Part shown: piece by piece, positions 63,655 to 64,000 of the stretch
Layout of the letters: the number at the start of each line of letters is the position of its first letter
Position numbering within the stretch: position 1 is the first letter of the stretch
Assembly (NCBI GenBank): GCA_964509075.1
Contig: CAZDWC010000001.1
Location: forward strand, 124,001 to 188,000
Reading direction: 5' to 3'
Source: UBA7239 sp964509075
GTDB taxonomy: Bacteria > Pseudomonadota > Gammaproteobacteria > Pseudomonadales > UBA7239
Length of the DNA: 64,000 bases
Notes under the pieces: generated by a model
Databases searched by the model: none
What the model saw: only the letters and a program-made list of their open reading frames with translations
What the model was told of the DNA's origin: nothing
Made by a program: the position numbers and the translations under genes

Positions 63655-64000
63655 ATGTCTGCAGCGCCCATTTCTACTGCCAGTGCAGAGCCGGAAGGTA
63701 CCTTCGGCTTTCTGCTGCACGATGTTGCCCGCCTGCTGCGCCGCAATTTCAATCGCCGGGTGCAGGCGCTGGGTCTGACCCAGGCGCAATGCCGGGTCAT
63801 CCTGCATCTGTCGCGCAATGAAGGTATCCAGCAGGTTGCCCTTGCCGAAATTCTGGAAGTACAGCCCATTACGCTGGCGCGCCTGCTCGACAAACTCGAA
63901 GCTGCCAGTCTGATCGAGCGTCGCCGCGATCCTGCGGATCGCCGTGCCTTCTGTCTGTACCTGCGCGACAGCGCGCGGCCGTTGCTGGAAAAAATCTGGG
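63655..64000 (+). CDS. MarR family transcriptional regulator (N-terminal part)
   Basis: The window holds the first 115 codons, cut at its right edge. The product begins MSAAPISTASAEPEGTFGFLLHDVARLLRRNF and includes the winged helix-turn-helix VALAEILEVQPITLARLLDKLEAASLIERRRDPADRRAF, with the Asp/Arg wing typical of MarR proteins. It is divergent from hisZ. The palindrome at 63624-63636 is a likely binding site. What it senses is unknown, and the regulated gene may lie beyond the window. Confidence 0.88.
   Translation, partial: MSAAPISTASAEPEGTFGFLLHDVARLLRRNFNRRVQALGLTQAQCRVILHLSRNEGIQQVALAEILEVQPITLARLLDKLEAASLIERRRDPADRRAFCLYLRDSARPLLEKIW

Overview
The window is GC-rich chromosomal DNA from a gammaproteobacterium. 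The evidence is gene order: the str operon rpsL-rpsG-fusA-tuf, ibaG-murA-hisG-hisD-hisC, pepA-holC divergent from lptF-lptG, and hisZ next to purA, all layouts familiar from Pseudomonas and its relatives. I cannot name the species. I saw no rRNA, tRNA, CRISPR array, transposase or phage gene. No gene-free stretch exceeds about 300 bases.

Layout. 1-4.8 kb: the tail of an unidentified Gly/Met-rich protein, then rpsL-rpsG-fusA-tuf with a strong promoter and a clear terminator. 4.8-6.4 kb: heme O synthase and a SCO copper chaperone. 6.4-11.0 kb (minus): a small periplasmic binding protein, an outer-membrane porin and a GGDEF/EAL sensor. 11.2-16.9 kb: a PHA-system protein, PPi-dependent phosphofructokinase, a UPF0149 protein and a methyltransferase/glycosyltransferase/alpha-barrel operon. 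17-21.5 kb: a KefB/YbaL-type antiporter, parE and a charged Cys/His-repeat lipoprotein. 21.8-28.6 kb: argD-argF, ibaG, murA and hisGDC. 28.5-37.5 kb: lipid and envelope functions (GT-C-like protein, paired acyl-CoA dehydrogenases, SnoaL-like protein, RhlE helicase, WS/DGAT, SGNH hydrolase).

37.5-48.2 kb is the most unusual part. Seven same-strand genes in tight succession encode three pentaheme c-type cytochromes, an outer-membrane beta-barrel, a five-helix membrane protein with two His pairs suited to two b hemes, a membrane-anchored decaheme cytochrome, and an 812-residue cytoplasmic fusion of an FAD/NAD(P)-binding oxidoreductase, two cyclic-nucleotide-binding-type domains and a four-cluster ferredoxin module. 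Together they carry 25 c-type heme motifs. I read this as a complete, probably uncharacterised electron path from a cytoplasmic flavin/iron-sulfur protein through the inner membrane and periplasm to the outer membrane, possibly gated by a small ligand.

48.2-64 kb: an acidic repeat protein, holC, pepA, lptFG, a TSUP transporter, a GT87-like membrane protein, an RDD protein, uvrA, an OafA-like acyltransferase, purA, hisZ and a truncated MarR regulator. The short HisG at 25.6 kb and HisZ at 62-63 kb form one split ATP-phosphoribosyltransferase. PHA, WS/DGAT and PPi-PFK genes suggest a cell that stores carbon as polyester and neutral lipid and uses reversible glycolysis.
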